Assembly (NCBI GenBank): GCA_964556705.1
Contig: CAZKXX010000092.1
Coordinates: 1-15,339 of the forward strand
Direction of reading: 5' to 3'
DNA length: 15,339 bases
Origin: CAZKXX01 sp964556705
Lineage (GTDB): Bacteria > Acidobacteriota > Terriglobia > UBA7540
Below, in pieces: positions 14,757-15,339 of this stretch (position 1 is its first letter; each line of letters begins with the position of its first letter). Under the pieces are notes generated by a model. That model ran no database searches. It was given only the letters and a program-made list of their open reading frames with translations, and was not told the DNA's origin. A program made the position numbers and the translations under genes.

Positions 14757-14893
14757 ACGGGGATGCCTTCCGTTCGACCGCAAGACTGAGGAATGTTGCC
14801 AGGTGCGAACGCCGCCGGCCCCGGAAACAGCATGAGAAAAGCGCCGCTCCTGCCCATTCCGCCGAGCGAGCCGGCGCGCTGCGGGAGCCGCGT

Positions 14894-15339
14894 TCAATAC
14901 TGCGAGAAAAGTTCGCCCCACCCGGTCTTCAGCGCCTCGCGCACGCGCCCCCGCCCGACGACGTTGTACCAGTACACGTCGTGGTAGAGGATCGACGCGG
15001 CGTACGACCACGGCGCGATCGCCGTGCGCAGCAGAAATTTCTCAAGCGGCTTGAGCGGTCCCCAGTAAATGAGCTTCTGGCCGCGGCTCGCGAAGGTGTC
15101 GCGCAGCCCGTTGAACTGGAAATTGACGCCTGAGACGTCTTCGCCGACAACTTCGATTTCGCGCACGTCCCCGCAGCCGAGTCCCGCTTCGTGCGCGAGA
15201 CGGATGAATTTCACGGAGAGCGGGTCGAAGCCCATCATCTTCGCCGCCACCGCGTCGATCGCCACCTGGTCGCCGCTCGCCAGAATCACGTTCTTCACGT
15301 GCGGCGTCATGCAGCGCGGCCCCGGCCCGTCGCCCGCGA
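14894..15339 (-). CDS. DUF362 protein, C-terminal part, 5' end beyond the window
   Basis: This is the C-terminal 148 residues of a DUF362-family protein. The frame is open to the right edge, beginning AGDGPGPRCMTP, so the true start lies outside and the Met at 15310 is internal. Recognisable family features are the GxGP turn, VILASGDQVAIDAVAAKMMGFDP, the GLGCGDVREIEVVGEDV segment, and a C-terminal tail with YHDVYWYNVVGRGRVREALK and TGWGELFSQY. DUF362 proteins are widespread and some carry an added 4Fe-4S ferredoxin domain; none is visible in this part. The reaction is unknown. It is separated by 160 bases from the PAP2 operon on the same strand and may or may not share its transcript. The family call is good; the function is open. 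Confidence 0.85.
   Translation of the reverse strand, partial: AGDGPGPRCMTPHVKNVILASGDQVAIDAVAAKMMGFDPLSVKFIRLAHEAGLGCGDVREIEVVGEDVSGVNFQFNGLRDTFASRGQKLIYWGPLKPLEKFLLRTAIAPWSYAASILYHDVYWYNVVGRGRVREALKTGWGELFSQY

Noticed and set aside
13837..14835. Plus-strand frame of 332 codons opposite the PAP2 gene
   Set aside because: The minus strand has all three PAP2 active-site motifs; this frame is charged, featureless antisense sequence.
14860..14876. Five-bp hairpin in the gap after the DUF362 gene, considered as its terminator
   Set aside because: A short stem with a 7-base loop and no T-run directly after it; not distinguishable from chance in GC-rich DNA.
1..15339. Signs of a mobile element, CRISPR array, phage or toxin-antitoxin system
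   Set aside because: No transposase, integrase, direct-repeat array, tRNA or attachment-like repeat was seen; gene density and codon character look uniform across the window.

Overview
The window is GC-rich, densely coded chromosomal DNA (by eye roughly 60-65% G+C) from a Gram-negative bacterium. An outer-membrane porin, a TolC-family outer-membrane factor and a lipoprotein RND adaptor all point to a double membrane. The mix of an alginate-export-type porin, YfhO-like and DUF2029/GT87 membrane glycosyltransferases, an Aur1-like PAP2 protein and a DUF362 protein is what I would expect in environmental phyla such as Acidobacteria, Verrucomicrobia, Planctomycetes or related uncultured lineages. 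I cannot fix the phylum from the sequence. I see no rRNA, tRNA, insertion sequence, phage gene or CRISPR array. No gene-free stretch exceeds about 160 bases.

Left edge (1-1290): the 3' part of an alginate-export-family porin, followed by a perfect 10-bp GC hairpin that probably ends its transcript.

Operon A, + strand (1394-8647): six tightly spaced genes. In order they are an unrecognised 260-aa protein, a YhfA-type OsmC protein with both redox cysteines, a TolC-family outer-membrane factor, a lipoprotein RND adaptor, an RND inner-membrane pump, and a 62-aa DUF2892 (YgaP-type) membrane protein. The OsmC/TolC and adaptor/pump junctions overlap by 1 and 4 bases, which implies translational coupling. 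Together they make a complete tripartite efflux pump bracketed by two small proteins linked to thiol, peroxide or sulfur chemistry. The exported substrate is unknown.

Region B (8801-14733): genes for polyprenol-linked surface glycosylation. On the + strand is a fusion of a DPM1-like GT2 glycosyltransferase with a GtrA flippase-like domain. It converges tail to tail, with a 9-base gap, on a three-gene minus-strand operon read right to left: an Aur1-like PAP2 membrane protein, a GT87/DUF2029 glycosyltransferase (4-base overlap) and a YfhO-like GT-C membrane protein. A plausible reading is that the GT2 makes a polyprenyl-phosphate sugar, GtrA moves it across the membrane, and YfhO and/or GT87 transfer it on the periplasmic side. 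The PAP2 protein would handle a lipid phosphate or head group.

Right edge (14894-15339): the C-terminal part of a DUF362 protein on the minus strand; its start lies beyond the window.
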